The notes beneath the pieces were generated by a model that was not told where the DNA came from, made no database searches, and saw only the letters and a program-made list of their open reading frames with translations. Position numbers and translations under genes: made by a program. Positions 55,079 through 63,730 of a DNA stretch of 64,000 nt are shown piece by piece (within the stretch, counting starts at the first letter, position 1; every line of letters starts with the position of its first letter). The DNA is from Nostoc sp. UHCC 0302. Lineage in GTDB: Bacteria; Cyanobacteriota; Cyanobacteriia; Cyanobacteriales; Nostocaceae. The DNA is taken from the NCBI RefSeq assembly GCF_038096175.1, contig NZ_CP151099.1, forward strand, positions 2,730,501 to 2,794,500. The letters are read 5' to 3'.

Positions 55079-55528
55079 ATGTCACAATCACTCTGGTTGT
55101 TTGGTTCTCGCCTTACCATCGTTGCCGATCACACAACTACCGCAGGTCAGTACGATCTGATCGAAGAATACTCCCTTCCTGGCTCACAGACACCCCTTCA
55201 TCGCCACACGCGTTATTCCCAACAACTATATGTGCTGTCCGGGGAGTTCACGGTCTTTGTTGGTGAGAAAGAGGTCGTGCTGAGCGCTGGTGAAAACATC
55301 TTGATTCCTATTGGCACACCACACATGGTCGCCGTGTTCAGCGATCAGCCAGCACACGGGTTAGTCATTAACGCACCAAGCGGGCCTGCTCGGCTGATTG
55401 CAGAAATGGGGATGCAGGATGAGACAGAAACACTGGATATGGCACTGCTTGCGCGCATTTCTGCCCAGATGGGCGATGAAACCCTTGGCCCGCCTGGAAC
55501 CCTACCCTCAGCTGCTACGAGAACATAG
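55079..55528 (+). CDS. Cupin-domain protein
   Basis: From ATG 55079 (AAGGAG about 14 bases upstream) the protein has 149 residues with one cupin barrel: [20 protein letters not shown] (His 49, His 51 and Tyr/Gln ligands), [20 protein letters not shown] and [13 protein letters not shown] (third His). An open frame extends upstream to 54947 with ATGA coupling to the hydrolase, but those 44 residues are not cupin-like. Relatives include quercetinase-like dioxygenases, though the second Glu ligand is not clear. Confidence 0.75.
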   Translation: MSQSLWLFGSRLTIVADHTTTAGQYDLIEEYSLPGSQTPLHRHTRYSQQLYVLSGEFTVFVGEKEVVLSAGENILIPIGTPHMVAVFSDQPAHGLVINAPSGPARLIAEMGMQDETETLDMALLARISAQMGDETLGPPGTLPSAATRT

Positions 55529-55562
55529 CAAATCCATTCCAGGCACAGGGGAAGAGAATTTT

Positions 55563-56510
55563 ATGACTCACTATGACTACGTTGTGATTGGTGCAGGTTC
55601 GGCAGGATGCCTTGTCGCCAACCGTCTGACCGAAGACAGTAAAACAACTGTATTATTACTCGAAGCGGGTACCCCTGATACGAAACCAGAGATTCACATC
55701 CCGGCGGAATGTCTCAGTCTACTAGGTTCTGAGGTGGACTGGGCATATTTCTCCCAACCAGAACCCTACCTGAATAACCGCAAAATCTTTTGTCCCCGTG
55801 GCAAAGTTCTGGGGGGCAGCAGTTCGATTAATTTTATGATTTATTTGCGAGGTAATCCTCACGATTATGACCATTGGCAGTCATTGGGAAATCCTGGCTG
55901 GAGTTACCAAGATATTTTGCCCTACTTCAAGAAATCGGAACACTCCTCACGAGGCGCGTCCGAGTACCACGGGGTTGATGGAGAGTTGAGCGTCACCGAT
56001 CTGATTGCGCCTGCTGTGGTATCCCAACGCTTTGTAGACGCAGCAGTGGCACTAGGATATGACCATAATCCTGATGTTAATGGAAAGCAGCAGTCAGGAG
56101 CAGGACTTTATCAGTTGACCATTAAGGATGGTAAGCGGCATAGTGCTGCTGCTGCCTTCCTTATGCCCATTCTCCAGCGTCCCAATTTGACTGTAACTAC
56201 AGGAGCGTTAGTAACTCGCTTGTTGTTTGAAGGCACTCACACGGTTGGGGTGGAATATCTGCACGAGGACACACTGCACCAGGTCAGGGTTAACTCTGAA
56301 GTGATTTTGGCAGTTGTAGACCCCCAACTGCGGGTGCATGGGGTTGAGGGGTTGCGTGTTGTGGATGCCTCCATCATGCCAACGATCACCACAGGCAATA
56401 CGAACGCACCGACGATCATGATTGGCGAAAAAGCAGCCGATTTAATCAAAGCCGCAGGCTACCTTTCACAACCAGTAGCTTCAGTCATAATTCCACTGGT
56501 GAAAAACTAG
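55563..56510 (+). pseudogene. GMC oxidoreductase with large in-frame internal deletion
   Basis: From ATG 55563 the frame encodes [20 protein letters not shown] (FAD motif), [20 protein letters not shown] and [20 protein letters not shown]: the first ~250 residues of a choline-dehydrogenase-like flavoenzyme. At VNSEVILA it jumps to [20 protein letters not shown] and [18 protein letters not shown], the last ~70. About 200 residues that hold the substrate cap and the catalytic His (H-x-x-GT-x-x-MG) are missing, so 315 instead of ~520 residues remain. It is in frame but almost surely inactive. Confidence 0.82.
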
Positions 56511-56636
56511 ATTTTTTCCCTCAAAACATTCTATTAGTAGGTGCCTTGGCAAGAAAATTCTTGCTCAATTTGAATCACTGTTACCGTTTCCGTAATAGAA
56601 ATTGTTGCGGCGCAATAGTATACCTGATATAGAACT

Positions 56637-57662
56637 ATGAAAGCTGCTGTAATCAGAAAATTTGGTGAACCGGATGTCTTTGACTATGTTGATGTTGATA
56701 CGCCTGAGCCTAAAGTCGGTGAGGTTCGTATCAAAATTCTTGCAACTGGTCTCAATCGTATCGATCACTACCTGCGTTTGGGTGGTGTGAATCCAAATAT
56801 GAGTTTCCCTCATATTTTAGGCTCGGATGCAGTCGGTGTGATTGAGGCAAATGGGCTGGGTTCGAGCCGTTTTCAGATTGGAGAACGGGTGATTCCAATG
56901 CCAGGATATCCTTTGGATTCTAAAGACGATGATTTTAAGCCAATGAGCGCTGCCCCCAGCTACCTAATTCGCGGTGTTGCTGAATGGGGAACCTATGCCG
57001 AATACATGGTGGTGCCTGAGAAATGGCTGGTTAAGGATGAAACAGGTTTGGCAGATGAGCTTGTGGCAACGTTGCCAATGCCATTGGTTACCTGTGTTAA
57101 GGCAATTAAAGTTGTTGGCGAAGTCAAAAAAGGGGACACAGTTGTTATCCACGGTGCAGCGTCCGGGACAGGATCTATTGGTGTTCAAATAGCCAAGGCA
57201 CTTGGGGCTAAGGTAGCAGCAACGATTAGAACGCCAGAGAAAGAAGCATTCGTGAAAAGTTTAGGCGCTGATCTCGTCATTAAAACTGAGTCGGAAAATT
57301 TTGTTGAACGAGTAAACGCCTGGACAGAAGGACAGGGAGCTGATATGATTCTAGATAATTTGGGCGGGCGTTTTCTATCCGATTCCCTGAAAGCTTTAAG
57401 ACCTCTTGGCGTTTTGGTTTCTATGGGTATGGTAACGGGGATGGAAACCACCATTGAGATATTTCCGTTCTTTTTTGCTCAACAGCAAATTCGAGGCTCT
57501 TTAATGGGTGATATCGATGACTTACGTTGGGGCTTAGAACAAGTAAAAGCGGGTAAGATTAAACCCACTCTCGATAGAGTTTATGAGTTGTATGAAACCC
57601 GTGATGCCCATGCTCGTTTGGCTGCAGGCGTTGCCGTTGGCACGATTGTGCTAAAGCCCTAG
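56637..57662 (+). CDS. NADPH:quinone reductase-like MDR protein
   Basis: The 341 residues follow the MDR plan: EPKVGEVRIKILATGLNRID (about 24-43), FPHILGSDAVGVIEANGLG, WGTYAEYMVV, and the Rossmann motif VIHGAASGTGSIGVQIAKAL (about 169-188), then RSPEK-like TIRTPEKEAFVKSLGAD. No zinc ligands of alcohol dehydrogenases are seen. It should reduce quinones or enals with NADPH. It follows the broken GMC gene after 126 bp and precedes the RidA-like gene by 34 bp, so these last two may form an operon. Confidence 0.88.
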   Translation: MKAAVIRKFGEPDVFDYVDVDTPEPKVGEVRIKILATGLNRIDHYLRLGGVNPNMSFPHILGSDAVGVIEANGLGSSRFQIGERVIPMPGYPLDSKDDDFKPMSAAPSYLIRGVAEWGTYAEYMVVPEKWLVKDETGLADELVATLPMPLVTCVKAIKVVGEVKKGDTVVIHGAASGTGSIGVQIAKALGAKVAATIRTPEKEAFVKSLGADLVIKTESENFVERVNAWTEGQGADMILDNLGGRFLSDSLKALRPLGVLVSMGMVTGMETTIEIFPFFFAQQQIRGSLMGDIDDLRWGLEQVKAGKIKPTLDRVYELYETRDAHARLAAGVAVGTIVLKP

Positions 57663-57696
57663 AGCTTATGAAACCTACTGCAACAACAATGGTGCT

Positions 57697-58200
57697 ATGT
57701 CTATCACACAACGTTTAGCGGACTTAGGACTGACCTTACCTCAGCCTCCACAGGCATTGGGACAGTATCATCCTTGGGTCAGAACTGGGGATCTCATCTT
57801 TGTGTCAGGGCAAATTCCTCTGCTTAATGGCGTATTGAAGTATGCAGGCAAATTAGGAGCAGATTTGGATGATGCAGACGGTTATCAAGCCGCCAAGTTA
57901 GCAGGACTGAATGTGTTGGCTCAACTGCACGCTGCAACCCAACAGTTTGAAACGCTAAATAGTATTGTGCGCCTGGATGGACATATCCAATGTGTACCGA
58001 ACTGGTATAACCATGCCGGGGTACTAGATGGAGCATCGGATTTATTTGCACAAGTTTTGAACAATCGGGCGGGTCACGCACGGACAGTCTTTGGACAAAC
58101 AACCTTACCACTCAATGCTGCGGTGGAATTGGTCGTCATTGCATCGGTGCGATCGCCTACAAAATCATTTGCAGCTGGCGAAGGCTCTCACTTCAGTTGA
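57697..58200 (+). CDS. RidA/YjgF-family protein
   Basis: The 167 residues match the YjgF-like-2 subgroup: LGQYHPWVRTGDLIFVSGQI, GADLDDADGYQAAKLAGLNV, IVRLDGHIQCVPNWYNHAGV and RTVFGQTTLPLNAAVELVVI. Classical RidA hydrolyses reactive enamine/imine intermediates; its Arg (R105) is matched by the Arg of HARTVFG. The long HIQC segment marks the subgroup. It is next to a quinone reductase and probably acts in detoxification of reactive metabolites. Confidence 0.88.
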   Translation: MSITQRLADLGLTLPQPPQALGQYHPWVRTGDLIFVSGQIPLLNGVLKYAGKLGADLDDADGYQAAKLAGLNVLAQLHAATQQFETLNSIVRLDGHIQCVPNWYNHAGVLDGASDLFAQVLNNRAGHARTVFGQTTLPLNAAVELVVIASVRSPTKSFAAGEGSHFS

Positions 58201-58321
58201 ACCATTCAATGGAGGAGGATTTCTCGTGAGGGATCAACCCTTTGCATCCGGTTTTCAACAGATGTTTGCTAAATATTACCCGACAGTTTAAGTATACCAA
58301 ACGAACGGTACAAAACAAAAG

Positions 58322-58864
58322 TTGAAGCGATTACGACAAATACTGAACCCAAATGGAAAAAGCTTTTTTGCCACTGAGTTTTTGAAGATTATGCTGAAGA
58401 CAGACGACAATACCGAAGGGGTCGATCGCACTGTCTTCGACGGAATTATGAAGAGTATCGTAGATGATCGCCCAGCTTATCTGTCCACATTTTTCAAAGA
58501 CTTCTACAACGTGGATGTGTTTCTCGGTGATTCTCGTTCCGAGAGGCTTCGCCAACGTATTAGCGACGATGCTATCCGACTGAGCTGGAATGTTGCAGCA
58601 GGAGCTTCCGCTAAGGGAACTCTGGACTGTGTACCATCGTGGTTGACCGATTTTCGTGATGATCTGCCACGCATCGACGTGCCAACTCTAATTATTCATG
58701 GAGATAGCGATCGCATCCTTCCATTTGAGTCTACCGCAAAGAGGCTGCCGCAGCTAATTAAAGACAGCCGCCTTGTAGTGATACCTGGTGGCCCGCATGC
58801 CATAAACTGGACTCATGCAGATCAAGTAAATCCTGTGTTGCTGGACTTTCTTAAAGAAAATTAG
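58322..58864 (+). pseudogene. 3' part of a non-heme haloperoxidase-like alpha/beta hydrolase
   Basis: From about KTDDNTEGVDRTVFDGIMKS the frame matches the second half of haloperoxidase-type hydrolases: FFKDFYNVDVFLG, LSWNVAAGASAKGTLDCVPS, IDVPTLIIHGDSDRILPFES (Asp) and GGPHAINWTHADQVN (His). The first half with the nucleophile Ser is missing, giving ~165 instead of ~275 residues. The first 20 codons are unrelated. A short GTG frame at 58226 behind GGAGGAGG might be a leftover of something else. It is a broken gene. Confidence 0.75.
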
Positions 58865-58889
58865 GCGTTGCTGAATCAAGGTATGAATT
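58864..58889. mobile_element. Solo end of the 111-bp MITE-like family
   Basis: GGCGTTGCTGAATCAAGG continues TATGAATT, the terminal-repeat sequence of the elements at 25345, 53235 and 62026. No opposite end is found 111 bp away, so only one end is left, immediately after the truncated hydrolase stop. Confidence 0.5.
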
Positions 58890-59070
58890 ACTGAGGAACT
58901 GGAACATCCCAGAATTTGAGATAGTGAAGTAACAGTCGAATGGAGTGCCTATCTCTTCATCTCCTGTATCTCACATGAGTGAAAAACGCTGCCTATCGAG
59001 GGTAAATTCTCGTGTTGAAAGCAACCTACTGCGGACGACTCTTTCAAACTCAACAACCAGAGGACTCATC

Positions 59071-59820
59071 ATGAAAAAACTAGAAGGAAAAGTCGCTCTT
59101 GTCACCGGCGGTACCAGCGGCATCGGTCTTGCCACTGCCAAGCGCTTTGTCGCCGAAGGAGCGTATGTCTTCATCACGGGTCGTCGTCAAACTGAACTTG
59201 ATGCTGCCGTGAAAGCGATTGGTGAAAACGTTACGGGCGTTCAAAGCGATGTCTCCAATCTGGCAGACCTAGATCGCCTGTTCGCCACGATTAAGCAAGA
59301 GCAAGGACACCTCGATGTGCTATTCGCCAATGCTGGTGGTGGAGCGATTTCTCCACTCGGCGAAATCACCGAAGAACACTTTGACAAAACGTTCAACACT
59401 AACGTCAAAGGTCTGCTGTTCACCGTGCAGAAGGCACTGCCTCTGTTACCAGAGGGCGCTTCTATCATTCTGAACGCCTCGACTGCTTCTACCGTCGGCA
59501 CCCCAGCCTTCAGCGTTTACAGCGCAACCAAAGCCGCTGTGCGATCGTTTGCCCGTAATTGGACACTCGACCTCAAAGAGCGCAAGATCCGGGTTAATGC
59601 CATTAGTCCTGGTGTGGTTCCTACTCCTGGCTACAATCACTTGGGACTGAGTGATAAGCAGGTGCAGGAATTCGTGGATAGCCAAGCCAGCACCATCCCA
59701 CTGGGTAGAGTAGGCACACCGGATGAGATTGCCAAAGCCGTTGTCTTTCTCGCTTGTGACGACAGCAGCTTTGTCAACGGCATCGAGCTGTTTGTCGATG
59801 GCGGTATGGCACAGATTTGA
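59071..59820 (+). CDS. Short-chain dehydrogenase/reductase
   Basis: From ATG 59071 (AGAGG about 8 bases upstream) the protein has 249 residues. It reads [19 protein letters not shown] (NAD(P) motif), [20 protein letters not shown], Ser in [15 protein letters not shown] (Tyr-Lys pair) and [12 protein letters not shown] at the end. The YSATK site is complete. This branch is common in stress islands as an NAD(P)H-dependent carbonyl reductase of unknown substrate. A longer frame back to 58945 is not SDR-like. Confidence 0.88.
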   Translation: MKKLEGKVALVTGGTSGIGLATAKRFVAEGAYVFITGRRQTELDAAVKAIGENVTGVQSDVSNLADLDRLFATIKQEQGHLDVLFANAGGGAISPLGEITEEHFDKTFNTNVKGLLFTVQKALPLLPEGASIILNASTASTVGTPAFSVYSATKAAVRSFARNWTLDLKERKIRVNAISPGVVPTPGYNHLGLSDKQVQEFVDSQASTIPLGRVGTPDEIAKAVVFLACDDSSFVNGIELFVDGGMAQI

Positions 59821-59868
59821 AGTTGACTTTTGTAAGAAGTCTATTGATATTGCTATGAGAAAAATGCC

Positions 59869-60864
59869 ATGAAACTGACAAAGCAAAATCTCTCAGAACG
59901 TATTGATTATATTTACGACGCGATCGTGGTTGGTGGTGGAGCAGGTGGTTTGTCTGCCGGAATTTATCTGCAACGCTATCTTCTTTCCAGTTTAATTATC
60001 GATAAAGGCAAAGCCCGCTCTTTCTGGATGCAAGAACTGCATAACTATCTTGGATTACCGCCAGATACACCGGGGCGATCGCTCCTGCGACAAGGCAAGG
60101 AGCACTACCTTACTCTAGGTGGTGATATGCTCGATGCCTTTGTGGAAGAGATTGTGGATCAGGGAGAAACCTTTGCCATAAAAGTCAAAATTGGTCGGCA
60201 AGATAGCTTGCATCAAACGTTTCATGCCAGATATCTGATTGCTGCCAGTGGCATTATTGATTACTTGCCTAATTTGGATAATATGCGAAACGTGTTTGAC
60301 TATGCCGGGTACAACCTGCACGTTTGTTTAATCTGTGATGGCTACGAAATGACAGACAAAAAAGTAGGCGTGTTTGCCAACACTGCCAGCAACGCGGAGG
60401 TTGTTTTTTCTCTAGGTTGGTTTACACCTCACATCACCCTATTCACGCAAGGAATGTTTGAAGTCGATGGTGAGTTACGCCAGAAATTGCAAGAGAAGGG
60501 TTATCAAATAATCGAAACGCCAATTCAACAATTCCTGGGCGAAGACCATCAGATGAATGGAGTGGAACTGGAAGATGGCACGATAATTAAGCTAGAAGCT
60601 GGTCTGATCTCAATGGGGTCGAAGTATCACGCCGATTATCTGGAAAAGTTTGATTTGGAAAAGCAGGGCGAAAACTTAGTCACCGATAAGATGGCGCGGA
60701 CTTCCCATCCCCGCATTTTTGCGATTGGGGATCTCAAAGTTGGACTGAATCAAGTTGTAGTTGCCGCCGCAGATGGGGCATTAGCAGCTACCCAAATCTG
60801 GCGAGACTTGCGTCGCAGTCGTCCAATGGCTGGTAGTAGCTCAGAGATGTTGAGCGGTCGTTAA
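59869..60864 (+). CDS. Thioredoxin-reductase-like FAD/NAD(P) protein
   Basis: The 331 residues have the FAD dinucleotide fold AIVVGGGAGGLSAGIYLQR (about 18-36), LIIDKGKARSFW, and a redox motif in HVCLICDGYEM (C-L-I-C-D about 153). KKVGVFANTASNAEVV, TSHPRIFAIGDLKVG and AAADGALAATQIW complete the fold. The C-x2-C-D layout suggests a disulfide reductase, but GGxGxx spacing in the NADPH domain is weak (GVFANTASNAE), so its electron donor may differ. It starts 48 bp after the SDR and is probably cotranscribed. Confidence 0.84.
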   Translation: MKLTKQNLSERIDYIYDAIVVGGGAGGLSAGIYLQRYLLSSLIIDKGKARSFWMQELHNYLGLPPDTPGRSLLRQGKEHYLTLGGDMLDAFVEEIVDQGETFAIKVKIGRQDSLHQTFHARYLIAASGIIDYLPNLDNMRNVFDYAGYNLHVCLICDGYEMTDKKVGVFANTASNAEVVFSLGWFTPHITLFTQGMFEVDGELRQKLQEKGYQIIETPIQQFLGEDHQMNGVELEDGTIIKLEAGLISMGSKYHADYLEKFDLEKQGENLVTDKMARTSHPRIFAIGDLKVGLNQVVVAAADGALAATQIWRDLRRSRPMAGSSSEMLSGR

Positions 60865-61032
60865 ATTAGCAGTCCACGCCTCGTAGATTTTCAAAGCAGG
60901 TCTAATAAACAACTATTTCCTGCGGTAGCGTGTCCTCATCTAAACTCAGTGCGCGATCAAGATTGCAACAGAACTGTGTACCATCACTAACACTGATTTA
61001 CGAATAAACAACTTGTTTGCTTGGAGACGACA

Positions 61033-61524
61033 ATGACAATCAACCAAAACGGACTTTTCGTTGAATCAGGTGGGGGTTATTCTTACTACTTTGGCCAAGA
61101 CCTTTATACCTTCAAAGCAATTGGTGAAGAGACAGGTGAAGCTTACGCGCTTTGTGAGGTAATCGTTGCACCTGGTGGTGGTACTCCTCCCCATCGACAC
61201 AGCCGAGAAAATGAATCATTCTATGTGCAAGACGGAGAGATTGAATTCCAGCTTGATGATCGCACCCTTGCCGCAACGGCTGGAACCTTCCTCCATTCGC
61301 CCAAAGGTCAGCTTCATCGATTTACCAATACTACCTCTGTACCGGCCAAAATGTTGGTTTGGGTGACACCCGCAGGATTTGAGAAATTTATTGCCGAAGT
61401 CGGAAAGACGGTGAATGGTCAAATTACATCTGCCCCACCATTGAGTTCTGAAGACTTAGATAAAATCCTCAGCACTGCACCTAAGTACGGCATCGAGATT
61501 ATTCCCCCGCCTCCTGAGCAATGA
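61033..61524 (+). CDS. Cupin-domain protein
   Basis: ATG 61033 has GGAGACGA six bases upstream, so I use it (163 residues) and not TTG 61021. One cupin barrel reads GGTPPHRHSRENESFYVQDG (His, His, Glu ligands), EIEFQLDDRTLAATAGTFLH and PKGQLHRFTNTT (third His), a full metal site. The Pro-rich C-terminus (EIIPPPPEQ) is a short extension. Such small cupins include quercetinase-like dioxygenases and isomerases; the substrate is unknown. Confidence 0.82.
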   Translation: MTINQNGLFVESGGGYSYYFGQDLYTFKAIGEETGEAYALCEVIVAPGGGTPPHRHSRENESFYVQDGEIEFQLDDRTLAATAGTFLHSPKGQLHRFTNTTSVPAKMLVWVTPAGFEKFIAEVGKTVNGQITSAPPLSSEDLDKILSTAPKYGIEIIPPPPEQ

Positions 61525-61663
61525 CAACACGAAGACTCACCGTACAACTTCCAGGACTTACACAAAGCAACAAGTTTTAATTGTGGGAAATCAGTAAAAA
61601 GGTCTACTGGCGACTGGAAAGACGTTGAGTTTAATACTAGAGATCATTGGAGAATTTTCAACT

Positions 61664-62014
61664 ATGAACTTATCTGGCACTTTTGTTTCTGGCGAACATC
61701 CTACTGAAGGAACAGTTCAGATTGTAGTAGAGTCCGAGCAACGATTCGTCGAGTTACAACCAGACTTCAAAACTTCCCATCTTGGCCCTGACTTACGAGT
61801 GGTTCTCCATCGCCTTGAAGACGTTATTGGTTCAACCACTCCCCCAGATTTTCCAATTAAAGAGCAAGAAATTTTCCTGCTTGACCGCTTACAAAGCTTT
61901 ACTGGAAAGCAACGTTACCCCATCCCATCCTGGCTAGATTTAGCAAATTATCAGTCTGTTGCTATTTGGTGTTATGCGTTCAACGCTACTTTTGGCGCTG
62001 CCAAACTTAATTAA
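61664..62014 (+). CDS. DM13-domain protein
   Basis: From ATG 61664 (GGAGAA about 9 bases upstream) the 116 residues read NLSGTFVSGEHPTEGTVQI, QRFVELQPDFKTSHLGPDLR and VVLHRLEDVIGS, then a C-terminal YQSVAIWCYAFNATFGAA. This is the DM13 pattern (G-x-F, DF-x-T-x-x-GPDL, W-C), a small beta-sandwich thought to act in electron transfer with its conserved Cys. It lacks a signal peptide in this frame. It lies just before MITE copy 3. Confidence 0.8.
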   Translation: MNLSGTFVSGEHPTEGTVQIVVESEQRFVELQPDFKTSHLGPDLRVVLHRLEDVIGSTTPPDFPIKEQEIFLLDRLQSFTGKQRYPIPSWLDLANYQSVAIWCYAFNATFGAAKLN

Positions 62015-62025
62015 CAGAAAAATCA

Positions 62026-62136
62026 GGCATTGCTGAATTCAGGTATGAAAATGATTTTGGGTGATTTCAAAGCCTTTGTAGGGACTAGCAATTGCTAGTC
62101 TCTGTACCCAGATTCATACATTAAATCAGCAATCCC
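62026..62136. mobile_element. 111-bp MITE-like element, copy 3 (diverged inside)
   Basis: The ends match the family (GGCATTGCTGAATTCAGG ... AAATCAGCAATCCC) and the length is exactly 111 bp, but the interior differs and contains the palindrome GACTAGCAATTGCTAGTC. The flanks AAAAATCA and AGGAATCA agree at 6 of 8 bases. It follows the DM13 gene by 12 bp. Confidence 0.75.
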
Positions 62137-62361
62137 AGGAATCAAAATGCTACACAAACACAACCTCAATCAGATTGTTAAGTTTCAAGAGAATACTGTT
62201 GTAGAGATACTTCACCTTCAACTCCCCCCTGGAATTGATCGTTGAAGTTAATAAACTTTGATAAAAATAAAATGCTGATTACTGTTTTCGATATACAGTA
62301 TCTCAGATTGGTACAGCTTAACTGCTGTTCAGTAACTATCAGTTCTTTGAAAAGATGCAAT

Positions 62362-62694
62362 ATGACTATGAGTAATCTTTTGTGCTGGGTTAAAGGTTTA
62401 GGAGTCGTAATAGGTGGTGTAATAGCTTTTTCTGGGAACTCTGCTATTACCAAAATTAGCCAGAATTTTACTCTACCTAATAATGATCTGAATACATCTA
62501 AATTTGACTCTAGCATGGCGCTTGAAAAGCATAATATCTCAGAGGACAATGCTCTAAAGTTTAATTACAGTAACGACCAAACTCAAATTCAAGATAAAAA
62601 TACTGTAGAGAAGCAAAAAGATTATAACCTTACAAAAGTAATTTCAGGTAAGAAGAATATTTTGCTAGCAGGTTGCTACCCTCGCTGTTTCTAA
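62362..62694 (+). CDS. Small exported protein with Cys-rich C-terminus
   Basis: From ATG 62362 the 110-residue protein opens with a hydrophobic stretch (LLCWVKGLGVVIGGVIAFSG), probably a signal or anchor, then a long Asn/Asp/Lys-rich, low-complexity middle and the end ILLAGCYPRCF with two Cys. I recognise no family. The C-terminal Cys pair could form a small disulfide or metal site, or be a modified-peptide core, but no maturation enzymes adjoin. Confidence 0.45.
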   Translation: MTMSNLLCWVKGLGVVIGGVIAFSGNSAITKISQNFTLPNNDLNTSKFDSSMALEKHNISEDNALKFNYSNDQTQIQDKNTVEKQKDYNLTKVISGKKNILLAGCYPRCF

Positions 62695-62860
62695 TTGAGA
62701 CTGGGAGTTGGGATCTGTACAACCATTACTGCGTGTTATATACCGATGCGAAACGCCGCAAGTTAATAGTTCAAGGATCATCAACTCACCCCCATAAATT
62801 GGCGTTTGCGTAGCGTGTCCTAAAGGACAAGGTATTAATAAACCGACAAGGAGTAATCTT

Positions 62861-63730
62861 ATGGCTACATTTCGCACGATCGCAATCGATGGTTTAGATA
62901 TCTTTTATCGAGAAGCTGGAGAGCGCGATAATCCAACTATTTTGCTGTTGCATGGCTTCCCGACCTCATCTCACATGTTTCGTAATCTGATACCTGCGCT
63001 TGCCGATCGCTTCCATCTCGTTGCTCCCGATTATCCCGGTTTTGGTAACAGTTCAATGCCAACTGTGAATGAGTTTGACTACACATTTGATCACCTGGCC
63101 CAGATTGTGGAGAAGTTTATTACTGCGCTCGACCTCAAAAAATACAGTCTTTACGTGATGGATTATGGTGCGCCTGTTGGCTATCGAATAGCTACTAAAT
63201 ACCCAGAGCGAGTGCAAGCCCTGATTGTGCAAAACGGGAATGCCTATGAGGAGGGGCTGCGGGAGTTTACCGAACCCATGAAGACATACTGGCAAGATCC
63301 TTCTTCTCTTAATGCTCAAAAGCTGAGAGACTTTCTCGGACTGGAAGGAACGAAGTGGCAATACATCAACGGCGCTCGCAATCCTGAAGCGATCAGCCCT
63401 GACACCTGGAACATGGATCAACTCTTCCTTGATCGCCCTGGAAATGCTGAGATTCAAATGGCGCTTTTTTATGACTATAGAACTAATCCACCGCTCTATC
63501 CAAAATGGCAGGAGTATTTCCGCAAACATCAACCTCCCACCCTAATTGTTTGGGGTAAGAACGACGACATATTCCCTGCCGAAGGCGCTTATGCCTACCA
63601 GCGCGACCTGAAAGACGTTGAGTTCCATTTACTCGATACTGGACATTTTGCGCTGGAGGAAGATGGGGATGCGATCGCAAACTACATACGTCAATTTCTC
63701 ACGTCACGGCTGCAACCCATCTCTGCCTAA
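62861..63730 (+). CDS. Haloalkane-dehalogenase/epoxide-hydrolase-like alpha/beta hydrolase
   Basis: ATG 62861 has AAGGAG 7 bases upstream. The 289 residues show [20 protein letters not shown] (oxyanion His-Gly), [11 protein letters not shown], and a nucleophile elbow [13 protein letters not shown] in which the nucleophile is Asp (about 107), as in haloalkane dehalogenases and epoxide hydrolases. The C-terminal [14 protein letters not shown] and [11 protein letters not shown] supply the acid and the His. It is close to families annotated as alpha/beta hydrolases of unknown substrate, and dehalogenation is not proved. Confidence 0.87.
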   Translation: MATFRTIAIDGLDIFYREAGERDNPTILLLHGFPTSSHMFRNLIPALADRFHLVAPDYPGFGNSSMPTVNEFDYTFDHLAQIVEKFITALDLKKYSLYVMDYGAPVGYRIATKYPERVQALIVQNGNAYEEGLREFTEPMKTYWQDPSSLNAQKLRDFLGLEGTKWQYINGARNPEAISPDTWNMDQLFLDRPGNAEIQMALFYDYRTNPPLYPKWQEYFRKHQPPTLIVWGKNDDIFPAEGAYAYQRDLKDVEFHLLDTGHFALEEDGDAIANYIRQFLTSRLQPISA

